A stretch of DNA of 64,000 nt from Mycolicibacterium sp. BiH015 (lineage in GTDB: Bacteria; Actinomycetota; Actinomycetes; Mycobacteriales; Mycobacteriaceae): positions 1-64,000 of the forward strand of contig NZ_JAQGCZ010000002.1 in the NCBI RefSeq assembly GCF_027706845.1, written 5' to 3'. The notes beneath the pieces are model-generated. The model did not search any database. It saw only the letters and a program-made list of their open reading frames with translations, and had not been told where the DNA came from. Of this stretch, positions 1 to 8,291 are shown one piece after another; within the stretch, counting starts at the first letter, position 1; every line of letters starts with the position of its first letter. Both the position numbers and the translations under genes were made by a program.

Positions 1-629
1 AGATACCCGATGCGCTCGGGCGCCCGGCGGATGATCGCGATGTTGTCCCCACCGCAATAGGAGATGTGCCCGGTGTCCAGGCACAGGTTCACAAACCGCC
101 CGTCGGTGCCCTCGAGGAACCGGTAGACGTTGTCTTCAGTGTCGACATGGGAATCGGCGTGCGGGTGGTACTGCGCCCGCACCCCGTAGGTCTCGAACAT
201 CGCCTTGCCGAGCGCGTTCATACCCTCGGTCTTTGCCGCCCACTGCTCGACGGTCAGGGTGCGCTCTTCGAGCACCGCGCCGGTGGACGGATCGCGCCAC
301 ATCTCCGGGATCACCACCACATGGCTGCCCCCGACCGCGGCGGTCAGCTTGGCGACGTCCTCGACCTGCGACCACACCGCATCCCAGGAATCGTCTCGAT
401 GCAGGTGCTCGAACACCGTGCCCGCCGACAACTTCAGGTCGCGCGAACCCAGCTCATCGGACAGCTGCGCCGGGTCGGTCGGCAGATACCCGTAGGGCCC
501 CAGCTCGATCCACCCATACCCCGCCGCGGCCACCTCATCCAGAAACCGCGTGTAGGGCGTCTGCTGCGGATCATCGGAAAACCACACCCCCCACGAATCC
601 GGCGCCGAACCAACGGTAATCGTGCTCAT
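1..629 (-). CDS. iolE: Inosose dehydratase-family TIM-barrel protein (IolE-like), 3' end outside window
   Basis: This is the N-terminal 209 residues of a xylose-isomerase-like TIM-barrel protein; the stop codon lies beyond the left edge. I chose the ATG at 629 (protein begins MSTITVGSAPDSWGVWF), which sits 14 bp after the iolD stop. The N-terminal GSAPDSWGVW strand, the HPHADSHV segment and the CLDTGHISYCGGD segment are typical of the inosose (2-keto-myo-inositol) dehydratase / sugar-phosphate isomerase family, where the His, Asp and Glu residues bind a divalent metal. IolE dehydrates 2-keto-myo-inositol to the trihydroxycyclohexanedione that IolD hydrolyses. Position last in an iolC-aldolase-iolB-iolD-iolE series matches the corynebacterial iol order, which is the main reason for the symbol. 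A related isomerase (IolI/IolH) remains possible because the family is hard to split by sequence alone. Confidence 0.8.
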   Translation of the reverse strand, partial: MSTITVGSAPDSWGVWFSDDPQQTPYTRFLDEVAAAGYGWIELGPYGYLPTDPAQLSDELGSRDLKLSAGTVFEHLHRDDSWDAVWSQVEDVAKLTAAVGGSHVVVIPEMWRDPSTGAVLEERTLTVEQWAAKTEGMNALGKAMFETYGVRAQYHPHADSHVDTEDNVYRFLEGTDGRFVNLCLDTGHISYCGGDNIAIIRRAPERIGY

Positions 630-643
630 CGTCTGTCCTTCAG

Positions 644-2593
644 CTAGCGATCGGACGGGTTGATCAACGGACGCTGAACCTTCTTCCAATCCGCGTACCG
701 AGCGTAGGCCTGCTGCGTCGATTCCAGGGTCGACACCTCGCTGACGGGCACGTCCCACCACGAATGGCTGTCCGGAGCAAAGATCAGCGGGTCGGTCTCG
801 ACGTAGATGACCGTGGTGCGGTCGCTGGCCTTTGCGAGCTTGACCGCGTCGGAAAATTCCGCGGCAGTGCTCGCCTTGATGACGTCAGCACCGAGGCTGG
901 CGGCGTTGGCGGCCAGGTCTACGGGCAGATGCCCACCATCGAGTCGGCCCGCTTCGCCTCGGTACTGGTACGACGTGCCGAAGCGTTGGGAGCCCAACGA
1001 TTCCGACAGACCGCCGATCGAAGCGAATCCATGATTCTGAACCAGAACCGGGATGATCTTGACACCTTCCTGCACCGCGGTGGCCAACTCGGTCGCCATC
1101 ATCAAATACGAACCGTCGCCCACCATGACGAACACGTCGCGGTCCGGTGCGGCCATCCGGACGCCGATCCCGCCCGCGATCTCATAGCCCATGCAGGAGA
1201 ACCCGTATTCGACGTGGTAACCCTTGCGGTCGCGCATCCGCCACAGTTTGTGCAGATCGCCGGGCATCGAGCCCGCGGCGCACACCACGACGTCGCGAGG
1301 GTCCGAGAGGGTGTTCACCAGGCCTATCACCTGGTTCTGGTTCAGTGCCTCCCCGTCTTCGGTGCGGTACGCCTCGGAGACGGTCTCGTTCCACTCGGTC
1401 ATGAGTTCACGTGCACGCCTAATGTATTCGTCGCTGACCGAGTAGTCGCCGAGCAGTTCGGCGAGCGCGTCCAGCGCCTCGCGCGCATCGGAGACGACGC
1501 TGATGCCGCCCTGCTTGACCGAGTCGAGCGACGCCACGTTGATATTGACGAAGCGGACATCAGGATTGTTGAAGGCCGTGCGTGAGGCCGACGTGAAATC
1601 GCTGTAGCGGGTGCCGATTCCGATGATGACGTCGGCTTCGCTGGCCAGTGCGTTGGCCGCCGTGGTGCCGGTCGACCCGACGGCACCGACCGAGCGAGGA
1701 TCCTCATGCAGCAGCGATCCCTTGCCGGCCTGAGTCTCACACACCGGGATTCCGCTACCGGCTACGAAGCGAGCCAGAGCGTCGCTGGCGCCGGAGTAGA
1801 TGACCCCGCCGCCGGCGACGATCAGTGGCTTCGTCGCCGAACGGATCACGTCGGCGGCCTTGGCGATAACGGCACGTTCCGGTTGTGGCCGCGCGATGTG
1901 CCAGGTGCGCTCGACGAACAGCGATACGGGCCAGTCGAACGATTCCGCCTGCACGTCCTGGGGGAGCGCCACCGTCGCGGCACCGGTCTCGACAGGGTCG
2001 GTGAGCACGCGCATGGCACCCAGTAGCGCCGCAGGCAGTTGCTCCGGGCGCCATACGCGGTCGAAGTAGCGCGACAGTGGCTTGAATGCGTCGTTGACGG
2101 TGACGTCGCCCGAAGATGGCAGCTCAAGTTCTTGCAGGACCGGGGAGCTCACCCTGGTCGCGAATGTGTCTGACGGCAAAAGCAATACGGGCAGCCGGTT
2201 GATGGTGGCCAGCGCCGCGCCCGTCAGCATGTTCGTCGAGCCGGGGCCGACGCTCGCGGTCACAGCCCACGTCTGGGTGCGATCCTGCTGGCGTGCATAG
2301 GCGACCGCCGTGTGCACCATGGCCTGCTCGTTGCGGCCGAGCACGTACTTCAAGCCGGGCTCGGTGTTCGATTCGGCCGCTTCCACCTCGTCCTGCAGCA
2401 GCGCCTGGCCGATGCCGGCCACATTGCCGTGGCCGAAGATGCCCAAACAGCCGGCGAAGAACTTGTGCCGTTCACCGTCGCGTTCCACATACTGGTTGGC
2501 CAGGAAGCGAACGGTGGCCTGAGCGACGGTGAGCCGCTTGGTCGGTTCGTTGTCGACGAGCTTCTCGGTCGACTTCGGCGCGGTGGAAACCAC
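644..2593 (-). CDS. iolD: 3D-(3,5/4)-trihydroxycyclohexane-1,2-dione acylhydrolase (IolD)
   Basis: The protein is a 649-residue thiamine-diphosphate enzyme of the acetolactate-synthase fold. IolD opens the ring of trihydroxycyclohexane-1,2-dione to give 5-deoxy-glucuronate in myo-inositol catabolism. The N-terminal PYR domain carries the family signature around GRNEQAMVHTAVAYARQ, where the Glu activates the cofactor, and the C-terminal PP domain has the GDGSYLMM element that binds the ThDP diphosphate through Mg. Length agrees with IolD (about 640 residues) and is longer than acetolactate synthase. Translation starts at GTG 2593, preceded by AAGGGGA about 9 nt upstream; only four bases separate it from the iolB stop, so it is an operon member. 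Family and context agree, so the call is firm. Confidence 0.95.
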   Translation of the reverse strand: MVSTAPKSTEKLVDNEPTKRLTVAQATVRFLANQYVERDGERHKFFAGCLGIFGHGNVAGIGQALLQDEVEAAESNTEPGLKYVLGRNEQAMVHTAVAYARQQDRTQTWAVTASVGPGSTNMLTGAALATINRLPVLLLPSDTFATRVSSPVLQELELPSSGDVTVNDAFKPLSRYFDRVWRPEQLPAALLGAMRVLTDPVETGAATVALPQDVQAESFDWPVSLFVERTWHIARPQPERAVIAKAADVIRSATKPLIVAGGGVIYSGASDALARFVAGSGIPVCETQAGKGSLLHEDPRSVGAVGSTGTTAANALASEADVIIGIGTRYSDFTSASRTAFNNPDVRFVNINVASLDSVKQGGISVVSDAREALDALAELLGDYSVSDEYIRRARELMTEWNETVSEAYRTEDGEALNQNQVIGLVNTLSDPRDVVVCAAGSMPGDLHKLWRMRDRKGYHVEYGFSCMGYEIAGGIGVRMAAPDRDVFVMVGDGSYLMMATELATAVQEGVKIIPVLVQNHGFASIGGLSESLGSQRFGTSYQYRGEAGRLDGGHLPVDLAANAASLGADVIKASTAAEFSDAVKLAKASDRTTVIYVETDPLIFAPDSHSWWDVPVSEVSTLESTQQAYARYADWKKVQRPLINPSDR

Positions 2594-2597
2594 TGTG

Positions 2598-3473
2598 TCA
2601 TTCCCCTTTTCGCGAAGACAATGTGAAAGGCAGGCGCGGGTCGATCTCCTGGTGCTCCCAGCTGCCGCGCAGCCAGGTGTGTTTGGGATCGTCGCAGATG
2701 AGCCAGGCGCGGGTGGGACCCGAGCCGGCCATCACGTTCAGGTAGTACATGTGGTGACCAGGTGCTGCGATGGACGGGCCGTGGTAACCGTGGGGGACGA
2801 GCACGACGTCTCCGCTGCGGACCTCTTCGAGGACCTCGATCGGCCGTCCGGGCGTCCCATAAACCCGGTGGTACCCGAAGCCCGGTGTCCCGGCGGGAGA
2901 ATCGTCGATCTCGAAGTAGTAGATCTCTTCGAGCTGCGTCTCCACGTCGGTGTTCTCGTCGTGCTTGTGGGCGGGATAGCTCGACCAGTTGCCGCCGGGC
3001 GTGATCACCTCGCACGCGATCAGCGAGTCCGCTTCGAACGCCGTTGCGGTGCCGAAGTTGTGCACCTGGCGGCTGCAGTTGCCCGCGCCGCGCAGCTCCA
3101 CGGCGACGTCGGCCGCTGCGACGCGGCGGTTCGGGAACGCCTTCGTCGCGCGCGCACCGCAGATCGCGATCCGGCCGTGCCCCGAGATGTCATAGGCCTG
3201 TTCGATGCCCAGGTACACCATGTCGGCAGGACCATCGAACACCGATGCCCGCGGCGTCAGCTCGAACCTGTTCTCGCCGCACACAACGGCCCCGCCACCG
3301 GACAGCGGCAGGATCATCACCTCCGTGTGCCCGGTGTTCAGGGATATCGAACCCTCCGCGCCGAGATCGACGACGTGCAGCGAAGATTCGGCCCATCCTG
3401 CGTCCTCGGGCGTGATCGCCACGGTGAACGGGGCCGACGCACTGTTGGCCTCGATGTACAACGTGGAATTCAT
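2598..3473 (-). CDS. iolB: 5-deoxy-glucuronate isomerase (IolB)
   Basis: The 291-residue protein is a bicupin of the IolB/KduI family. It isomerises 5-deoxy-glucuronate to 2-deoxy-5-keto-gluconate, the step after IolD. Residues about 185-200 hold the metal site (SSYPAHKHDE, with the two His and Glu), and GDVVLVPHGYHGPS supplies a further cupin His. The frame stays open upstream, but the ATG at 3473 overlaps the stop of the upstream aldolase as ATGA and gives the normal IolB length, so longer forms are rejected. The 4-bp overlap implies translational coupling within the iol operon. Confidence 0.94.
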   Translation of the reverse strand: MNSTLYIEANSASAPFTVAITPEDAGWAESSLHVVDLGAEGSISLNTGHTEVMILPLSGGGAVVCGENRFELTPRASVFDGPADMVYLGIEQAYDISGHGRIAICGARATKAFPNRRVAAADVAVELRGAGNCSRQVHNFGTATAFEADSLIACEVITPGGNWSSYPAHKHDENTDVETQLEEIYYFEIDDSPAGTPGFGYHRVYGTPGRPIEVLEEVRSGDVVLVPHGYHGPSIAAPGHHMYYLNVMAGSGPTRAWLICDDPKHTWLRGSWEHQEIDPRLPFTLSSRKGE

Positions 3474-4354
3474 CGCACCATCGCCACCGCGGTCGCGACG
3501 GCGGAGCTGACGTCGTCGTCGGGTGGGTACAGCAGGGTGCGGCCGACGATCAGGCCGCGCACCGACGGAAGGCACAGTGCCTTCTCCCAGCTGGCGAAGG
3601 CCTCCTCTGGATCGGCCGGGTCCCCACCGAGTAGCAGGGTGGGCATGGTGGTCGATTCCATGACGCGGTCCATCTCGTCCACGACGGGAAGCTTCATCCA
3701 GGTGTACGCCGATGTCGAACCGAGTCCCTGGCCGATGTGCACGGACTTGATCACGGCATCGGGGGAGAGGTCGTTCTTGACCTTGCCGTCGACCCGGGTG
3801 GACATGAACGGCTCCACCATCGCGATCAGGCCATGGGCGGCGAGCTCGTCGACGGCCTTGGCGCACGCGGCCATGGTGGCGACGGTGCCCGGATCGTCGA
3901 GGTCGATGCGGCACAGCATTTTTCCGCCGTTCATGTTCGCCGCCGCCGTGGAGGCCGCCGTGGCACCGGTCATCCGGTCGTCGAGTTCGAAGGTTGCGCC
4001 CGCCAGCCCGCCCCTGTTGAACGAGGAGAACACCACCTTGTCCTCGAGCGCACCGAGAAGCACGAGGTCGTCGAGAATGTCGGCGGTGGCAAGCACGCCG
4101 TCCACACCGGGATCAGCAAGCGCGGCGCGTAAGCGGTCGAGCAGGTCGGTCCGGCTGTTCATCGCCGAGGGACGGGAGCCCACCGCAAGGGCGCCTCGGG
4201 CCGGGTGATCGGCTGCCACGATCATCAGCCGTCCATTGCCACGCACCGTCGGCCGTGTCCCACGGTGCGCCCAGGCACGTGCGACCGCGCCGGGGTCGCT
4301 AGCCCGGACCTCGGTGATCTGTGCGTAATCACGGCACAGGGCGGACTCAGACAT
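3470..4354 (-). CDS. Cgl0158-family (beta/alpha)8-barrel aldolase of the iol operon
   Basis: This 294-residue barrel protein belongs to the Cgl0158/DUF2090-like aldolase group that sits between iolC and iolB in actinobacterial iol clusters. By position it is the likely 2-deoxy-5-keto-6-phospho-gluconate aldolase (the IolJ step), giving dihydroxyacetone phosphate and malonate semialdehyde; that reaction is inferred from context. Visible features are an RLMIVAADHPARGAL strand with Asp-His, Lys residues in DGKVKNDLSPDAVIKS that could form a Schiff base, and a phosphate-binding type ending GLIVGRTLLYP. I chose ATG 4354, which overlaps the iolC stop by 8 bp; the upstream ATG at 4384 would give a 38-bp overlap. 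No iolA (malonate-semialdehyde dehydrogenase) is in the visible operon, unlike the corynebacterial order. Confidence 0.85.
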   Translation of the reverse strand: MSESALCRDYAQITEVRASDPGAVARAWAHRGTRPTVRGNGRLMIVAADHPARGALAVGSRPSAMNSRTDLLDRLRAALADPGVDGVLATADILDDLVLLGALEDKVVFSSFNRGGLAGATFELDDRMTGATAASTAAANMNGGKMLCRIDLDDPGTVATMAACAKAVDELAAHGLIAMVEPFMSTRVDGKVKNDLSPDAVIKSVHIGQGLGSTSAYTWMKLPVVDEMDRVMESTTMPTLLLGGDPADPEEAFASWEKALCLPSVRGLIVGRTLLYPPDDDVSSAVATAVAMVR

Positions 4355-5315
4355 TGACGGCCCCCACTGCGGTCTGTTCGGCAAGTTCGGCTACCTCGGC
4401 GGCGGTCGGCATGGCGGTCGAGCATTCGAGGCGGCCGGCCACGATCGCCCCGGCAGCGTTGGCGTAGCGCAACGTCTTCTCCAGTGACCACCCGCTGAGC
4501 AGCCCGTGGCACAGGCTCCCACCGAACGCGTCGCCGGCGCCGAGTCCGTTGACGACGTCAACTTCGTTGGGCGGCACGGTAACCGACGAATGACGAGTCT
4601 TACCCAACACGCCGCGCGGACCCTGCTTGACGATCGCCAACTCGACGCCGAGGTCGAGCAACGCCTCCGCGGCCTTGTGCGGATTGGACTCGCCGACGGC
4701 GATCTCGCACTCCTCCCGGTTCCCGACAGCAACGGTCACGTGCGCCAGCGCCTTGCGAACCTGCTCGGTGGCGGCACCGGGTGTCGTCCAGAACATCGGG
4801 CGGTAATCGAGGTCGAGCACCGTCAGCGGCCTGCGCTCGCGCAGTTCCCATGCGGCGAAATGCGCACTGCGGCTTGGCTCCTCGGAAAGGCCCGTGACCG
4901 TCGACCAGTAGAGCCGCGCCGAGCGCACCGCGTCGGCGTCGATCTCGTCGGGCCGGATCTGCAGATCCGGCGCGCTGGGCTTGCGGTAGAAGTACAGCGG
5001 GAAGTCGTCCGGCGGGAAGATCTCGCAGAATGTCACCGGAGTGGGGAATTCACCGTGGGTCGCGACGTAGCGGTTGTCGACCCCGAGGCGGGCGAGTTCG
5101 GCTCGGACGTAGCGACCGAACGGATCGTCGCCGACGCCGGAGATGAGGGCAGATCGGCTGCCCAGACGCGCGGCAGCGACCGCGACGTTGGCGGCACTGC
5201 CGCCGAGGAACTTCCCGAACGTCTCGACCTCCTCGAGGCCGACTCCGACCTGGAGGGGGTACACATCGACGCCACTGCGCCCGATGGCGAGTACATCGTA
5301 TGGATGGTTGGTCAT
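4347..5315 (-). CDS. iolC: 5-dehydro-2-deoxygluconokinase (IolC)
   Basis: The 322-residue protein is a PfkB-family sugar kinase. IolC phosphorylates 2-deoxy-5-keto-gluconate at C6 using ATP. The N-terminal GRSGVDVYPLQ and GGSAANVAVAAARLG segments are the PfkB substrate-side motifs, and NGLGAGDAFGGSL near residues 255-267 is the C-terminal PfkB signature with the catalytic Asp. A GTG precedes the ATG directly; I use ATG 5315, which has GGAG about 9 nt upstream. It is the first gene of the leftward iol operon and faces the divergent iolR-like gene across a 157-bp gap that holds the shared operator. Confidence 0.93.
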   Translation of the reverse strand: MTNHPYDVLAIGRSGVDVYPLQVGVGLEEVETFGKFLGGSAANVAVAAARLGSRSALISGVGDDPFGRYVRAELARLGVDNRYVATHGEFPTPVTFCEIFPPDDFPLYFYRKPSAPDLQIRPDEIDADAVRSARLYWSTVTGLSEEPSRSAHFAAWELRERRPLTVLDLDYRPMFWTTPGAATEQVRKALAHVTVAVGNREECEIAVGESNPHKAAEALLDLGVELAIVKQGPRGVLGKTRHSSVTVPPNEVDVVNGLGAGDAFGGSLCHGLLSGWSLEKTLRYANAAGAIVAGRLECSTAMPTAAEVAELAEQTAVGAVNV

Positions 5316-5380
5316 CACAAGTCACTCCGACGGATAGGTGTGGGTGGCTGCCTAAGACTGTGCCCCTGGTCACGGTGCGG

Positions 5381-5403
5381 TGTCAAGACTTTGTCCTGAC
5401 ATT
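5381..5403. promoter_or_regulatory. Operator in the iolC/iolR divergent promoter (copy 1)
   Basis: The 21-bp core at 5381-5401 is an inverted repeat of TGTCAAGAC and GTCCTGACA around TTT, with one mismatch between arms. Bases 5382-5403 recur, reverse-complemented and without a mismatch, at 8292-8313 before the ABC transporter. On the minus strand the right arm ends in TTGACA, which can serve as the -35 box of iolC, so a bound repressor would block the operon. The half-sites resemble the KGWCHTRACA IolR motif of Corynebacterium as I recall it (9 of 10). Identification as the IolR site is inference. Confidence 0.75.
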
Positions 5404-5472
5404 CTATCTTTATCTCAATCGGTGTTAGTATTCAGCGTCTGTTGACTGGCCCAACACAAGATCGGAGCCGAT

Positions 5473-6204
5473 GTGCCCCTGACAGTGGAGCTCGACAGGT
5501 CAAGCCCGGTTCCTCTCTACTACCAACTCGCCCAGGCGATCGAGGCCGCCATCCGGGATGGCGAGCTCTCGCCCGGTGACCGGTTCGAAAACGAACTCGC
5601 GCTGGCCAAGCGGTTGACCCTCTCGCGCCCCACCACCCGTCGCGCCATCCAGGAGCTCGTCGACAAGGGCCTGCTGGTGCGTAAGCGAGGTGTCGGCACC
5701 CAGGTCGTCCAGAACCCCGTTCACCGCCGCGTCGAGTTGACCAGCTTGTTCGACGATCTCGCCCGGGCGGGTCAGGAGCCCACCACCAAGTTGCTCAAGT
5801 ACCAGGTCGGGCCGCCCGACGAAGAGGTCGCCCGCGAGTTGAACATCGCCGAGGATCGCGAGGTGGCCTCGATCCACCGATTGCGTTGTGCCAACGGCGA
5901 ACCCCTCGCCTTGATGATCAACCACCTGCCCGCCGACATCGCACCCGATTCAGAAGAGCTCGAGACCAACGGTCTCTATCAGTCGTTACGGGCACGCGGC
6001 GTGCACATCCGGCTTGCCCGGCAACGCATCGGCGCGCGCAGCGCCACACGTGCCGAGGCGCAGCTGCTGGACGAGAAGCCGAATGCACCGCTCCTGACGA
6101 TGGCGCGCACCGCATTCGACGACTCCGGTGCCGCGGTCGAGTACGGCAACCATTGCTACCGGGCCTCGCGCTACTACTTCGACACGACGCTCGTCGACCG
6201 CTGA
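5473..6204 (+). CDS. iolR: GntR/UTRA-family regulator of the iol genes (IolR-like)
   Basis: The 243-residue protein has an N-terminal GntR winged helix-turn-helix (residues about 12-80; the recognition part is LTLSRPTTRRAIQELVDKG, followed by the wing RGVGTQVV) and a C-terminal UTRA ligand-binding domain (about 95-240). HutC-subfamily GntR proteins usually repress nearby catabolic genes and release DNA on binding a pathway sugar. Divergent placement from iolC and the palindrome between them point to control of the iol operon, as for corynebacterial IolR. The GTG at 5473 is the only workable start; the overlapping ATG at 5471 meets a stop after three codons. The specific effector is unknown. 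Confidence 0.85.
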   Translation: MPLTVELDRSSPVPLYYQLAQAIEAAIRDGELSPGDRFENELALAKRLTLSRPTTRRAIQELVDKGLLVRKRGVGTQVVQNPVHRRVELTSLFDDLARAGQEPTTKLLKYQVGPPDEEVARELNIAEDREVASIHRLRCANGEPLALMINHLPADIAPDSEELETNGLYQSLRARGVHIRLARQRIGARSATRAEAQLLDEKPNAPLLTMARTAFDDSGAAVEYGNHCYRASRYYFDTTLVDR

Positions 6205-6283
6205 CCTGATCCCGCCGGAATTGCATTCCCGCAGGCCCTCACTCGCAAAAGCTCTGCTGGAATGCAATTCCGGCGGAGGTCAG
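6201..6283. terminator. Long inverted repeat between convergent genes, likely bidirectional terminator
   Basis: Bases 6212-6229 and 6259-6276 are perfect 18-bp reverse complements (CCGCCGGAATTGCATTCC). An outer CTGACCT at 6201-6207 pairs with AGGTCAG at 6277-6283, leaving a four-base bulge on the left. The repeat contains the stop codons of both the iolR-like gene and the convergent isomerase gene. There is no U-run, as is common for mycobacterial terminator hairpins. Transcript-end mapping is what would confirm it. Confidence 0.65.
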
Positions 6284-7062
6284 CTGAATGCGGCGCGGAA
6301 CGCCTCCAACGCCGCCTCGCTGCCTTCGACGCCGGCACCGGAGGCCCAGGCCTCCATGCCGATCGTTCCCGCATAACCGATCTCACCGAGCGCGGAGGCG
6401 ACCGCCGGGTAGTTGATCTCACCCGTCCCGGGCTCGCATCGGCCCGGTACGTCGGCGATCTGGATCTCCCCGATCGCATCGCCACACCGTCTCACCAACT
6501 CGATCAGGTTTCCTTCACCGATCTGGGCGTGGTAGAGGTCCAGCATCATCTTGACATTGGGATGGCCGACGCCCTCGACCAGGGCGAGCGTGTCCTTGGC
6601 GCGGGCGAGTGGAATCCCGGGATGATCCACGATGGTGTTGAGATTTTCGATGCAGAACGTCACCCCTGCCGCAGCCCCGAGTTCGCCGAGGCGCTCCAGG
6701 GTGCGCGACGCGGTCAGCCACATCTGGCCGGTGGCGCGCTGCCGTGGCCGTGCCGCGCGACCGTCGACGAGTTCAGCGGTATGCAGGTTCAACCGCGTCA
6801 CGCCGAGTCTCTGCGCGGCCTGGATGCTGAGCTCGGCGGTGCGAATCACCTCGTCACAGGTGAGCGGGTCAATGAGATCGCCGTGCAGGTAGCCCGTCAT
6901 GGACGTGAACGTCGCGCCGGTCGCCGCGAGCTCGTGGAGATTCTTGTCGTGCCAACTCCAGATCTCGACAGCGAAGCCGAGTTCGTCGATGCGCTTCACC
7001 CGATCCAGGATCGGCAGATCGCGGAACACCATCTCCGAGCACACGGCCAACTCAAAGCTCAC
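6280..7062 (-). CDS. Hydroxypyruvate isomerase-like TIM-barrel protein
   Basis: The 260-residue protein is a xylose-isomerase-like barrel of the Hyi/OtnI group. The near-invariant C-terminal segment IADVPGRCEPGTGEINY and the metal ligands in FCIENLN (Glu) and MMLDLYHAQ (Asp, His) match that group, which interconverts hydroxypyruvate and tartronate semialdehyde or epimerises related keto acids. The exact substrate cannot be read from the sequence. It is divergent from a LacI regulator; the 198-bp gap contains two LacI-type operators, so it is probably that regulator's target. It also has a TTGTCCTGA word (7112-7120) identical to half of the iol operator. Its stop lies inside the inverted repeat shared with iolR. 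Confidence 0.82.
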   Translation of the reverse strand: MSFELAVCSEMVFRDLPILDRVKRIDELGFAVEIWSWHDKNLHELAATGATFTSMTGYLHGDLIDPLTCDEVIRTAELSIQAAQRLGVTRLNLHTAELVDGRAARPRQRATGQMWLTASRTLERLGELGAAAGVTFCIENLNTIVDHPGIPLARAKDTLALVEGVGHPNVKMMLDLYHAQIGEGNLIELVRRCGDAIGEIQIADVPGRCEPGTGEINYPAVASALGEIGYAGTIGMEAWASGAGVEGSEAALEAFRAAFS

Positions 7063-7183
7063 CGCCGAACTCCTTTCAGGACGCCGGAAGATCTGGCATC
7101 GACCGATCTTGTTGTCCTGAGACCTGTTTGGTCTCCGATCACGGTCGAACCGGGCACAGAACCTCGGATCTCGCCGAGGAGGG

Positions 7184-7199
7184 ACTAGAACGTTCTAGT
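7184..7199. promoter_or_regulatory. LacI-type operator 1 (perfect palindrome)
   Basis: ACTAGAACGTTCTAGT is a perfect 16-bp palindrome with the central CG step usual for LacI/GalR-family operators. It lies between the divergent isomerase and LacI genes. Its centre is 52 bp from that of operator 2, about five helical turns, so both would face the same side of the helix. Confidence 0.75.
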
Positions 7200-7224
7200 A
7201 CGTTAGGGCTGCAGGGGCGATTCG

Positions 7225-7260
7225 TCAACGACGGAGCTGGAACGTTCTAGGCTATCGCCC
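7225..7260 (+). promoter_or_regulatory. lacI promoter with overlapping LacI operator 2, leaderless type
   Basis: CTGGAACGTTCTAG at 7237-7250 is a copy of operator 1 with one mismatch per half. It runs into TAGGCT (7248-7253), a good -10 hexamer that ends 7 nt before the GTG at 7261, with a weak TCAACG (7225-7230) 17 bp upstream. Transcription would start at or next to the GTG, giving a leaderless mRNA and autorepression by the product. Confidence 0.6.
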
Positions 7261-8253
7261 GTGAACCGCAGACCGACGCTGGAAGACGTGGCCGCCCGCG
7301 CCGGTGTATCGCGCGCATTGGTCTCCATCGTGATGCGCGACGCGCCAGGAGCCAGTGACCACACCCGCGAGCGGGTCAAACGCGCGGCCGACGAGCTCGG
7401 CTACCGTCCGGACCCGCGCGCCCGCCGGCTGCGCCAGCACCGCTCGAATCTGATCGGCCTGACTTTCGCTGCGGGACAGGATTTTCACGCCGATCTCGTT
7501 GACGGGGTGTATGTCTCGGCTGACGCGCTCGGTTACGACGTCGTCCTCAGCGCGGTGACCCCGCATCGTGACGAACTGCGAGCGGTGCGCACTCTCACCG
7601 ACGATCGGTGCGAGGGCTTGATTCTCATCGGGCCTCGAATGCGTGCCGGTCGGCTCGGCGACCTTGCCTCCGGAATGCCTGTGGTGGTGATGGCGCGGCG
7701 GGTTCGAGGCGTCGACGCGGTGCGCAGCGACGACGTGGCGGGGGCCGTTGTCGGCGTGCAACACCTGCTTGAGCTGGGGCACCGCCGGATCCTGTATCTG
7801 GACGGCGGTGGTGCGCCGGGAGCGGCGGAACGGTTACGTGGCTACCGGCGGGGGGCGCGAGACGCCGGTGTGCCCGAGGCCGTGCGTCCCGGTGGTCTCA
7901 CTGAACGCGAGGGTGCCGCCGCGGCGGCGGCGATGCTAGAAACGGGCAACCTTCCCGACGCGGTGTTCGCGTTCAACGACAGATGCGCACTCGGTGTGAT
8001 GGATGTGCTGATTCGGGCGGGAGTGCGAGTACCGCAACAGATCTCGGTGCTCGGGTTCGACGACAGCCCATTCGCCGGGTTGGCTCACATTCAGTTGAGC
8101 ACCATTCGGCAGGACTCGGCTGGACTCGCGGAGGCGGCGGTGAGCCGTCTGGTGTCCCGCCTGGATGGTGACGGCGCAGGTGGTGCGCCGACCGATATCG
8201 TCCAGAAACCGACTTTGGTGGTTCGCGGGTCGACCGCGGCCAGGAAGGCCTGA
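7261..8253 (+). CDS. LacI-family transcriptional regulator
   Basis: The 330-residue protein has the LacI helix-turn-helix at residues about 5-28 (PTLEDVAARAGVSRALVSIV), the hinge sequence of the family near residues 50-62, and a periplasmic-binding-protein-like effector domain thereafter. The C-terminal VLGFDDSPFAGLAHIQLSTI is the standard LacI core motif. GTG 7261 is the start. Two matching operators lie upstream, one overlapping its own -10, so autoregulation and control of the divergent isomerase gene are likely. The effector is unknown; the neighbourhood suggests a sugar or sugar acid. Confidence 0.9.
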   Translation: MNRRPTLEDVAARAGVSRALVSIVMRDAPGASDHTRERVKRAADELGYRPDPRARRLRQHRSNLIGLTFAAGQDFHADLVDGVYVSADALGYDVVLSAVTPHRDELRAVRTLTDDRCEGLILIGPRMRAGRLGDLASGMPVVVMARRVRGVDAVRSDDVAGAVVGVQHLLELGHRRILYLDGGGAPGAAERLRGYRRGARDAGVPEAVRPGGLTEREGAAAAAAMLETGNLPDAVFAFNDRCALGVMDVLIRAGVRVPQQISVLGFDDSPFAGLAHIQLSTIRQDSAGLAEAAVSRLVSRLDGDGAGGAPTDIVQKPTLVVRGSTAARKA

Positions 8254-8291
8254 TCTGCGAGGATGCCAGCCGACAAATGACATGCAGTCCT

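Noticed and set aside
2529..4208. 559-codon plus-strand frame over iolB and the aldolase
   Set aside because: It covers two well-supported minus-strand genes and has low-complexity Arg/Val-rich translation.
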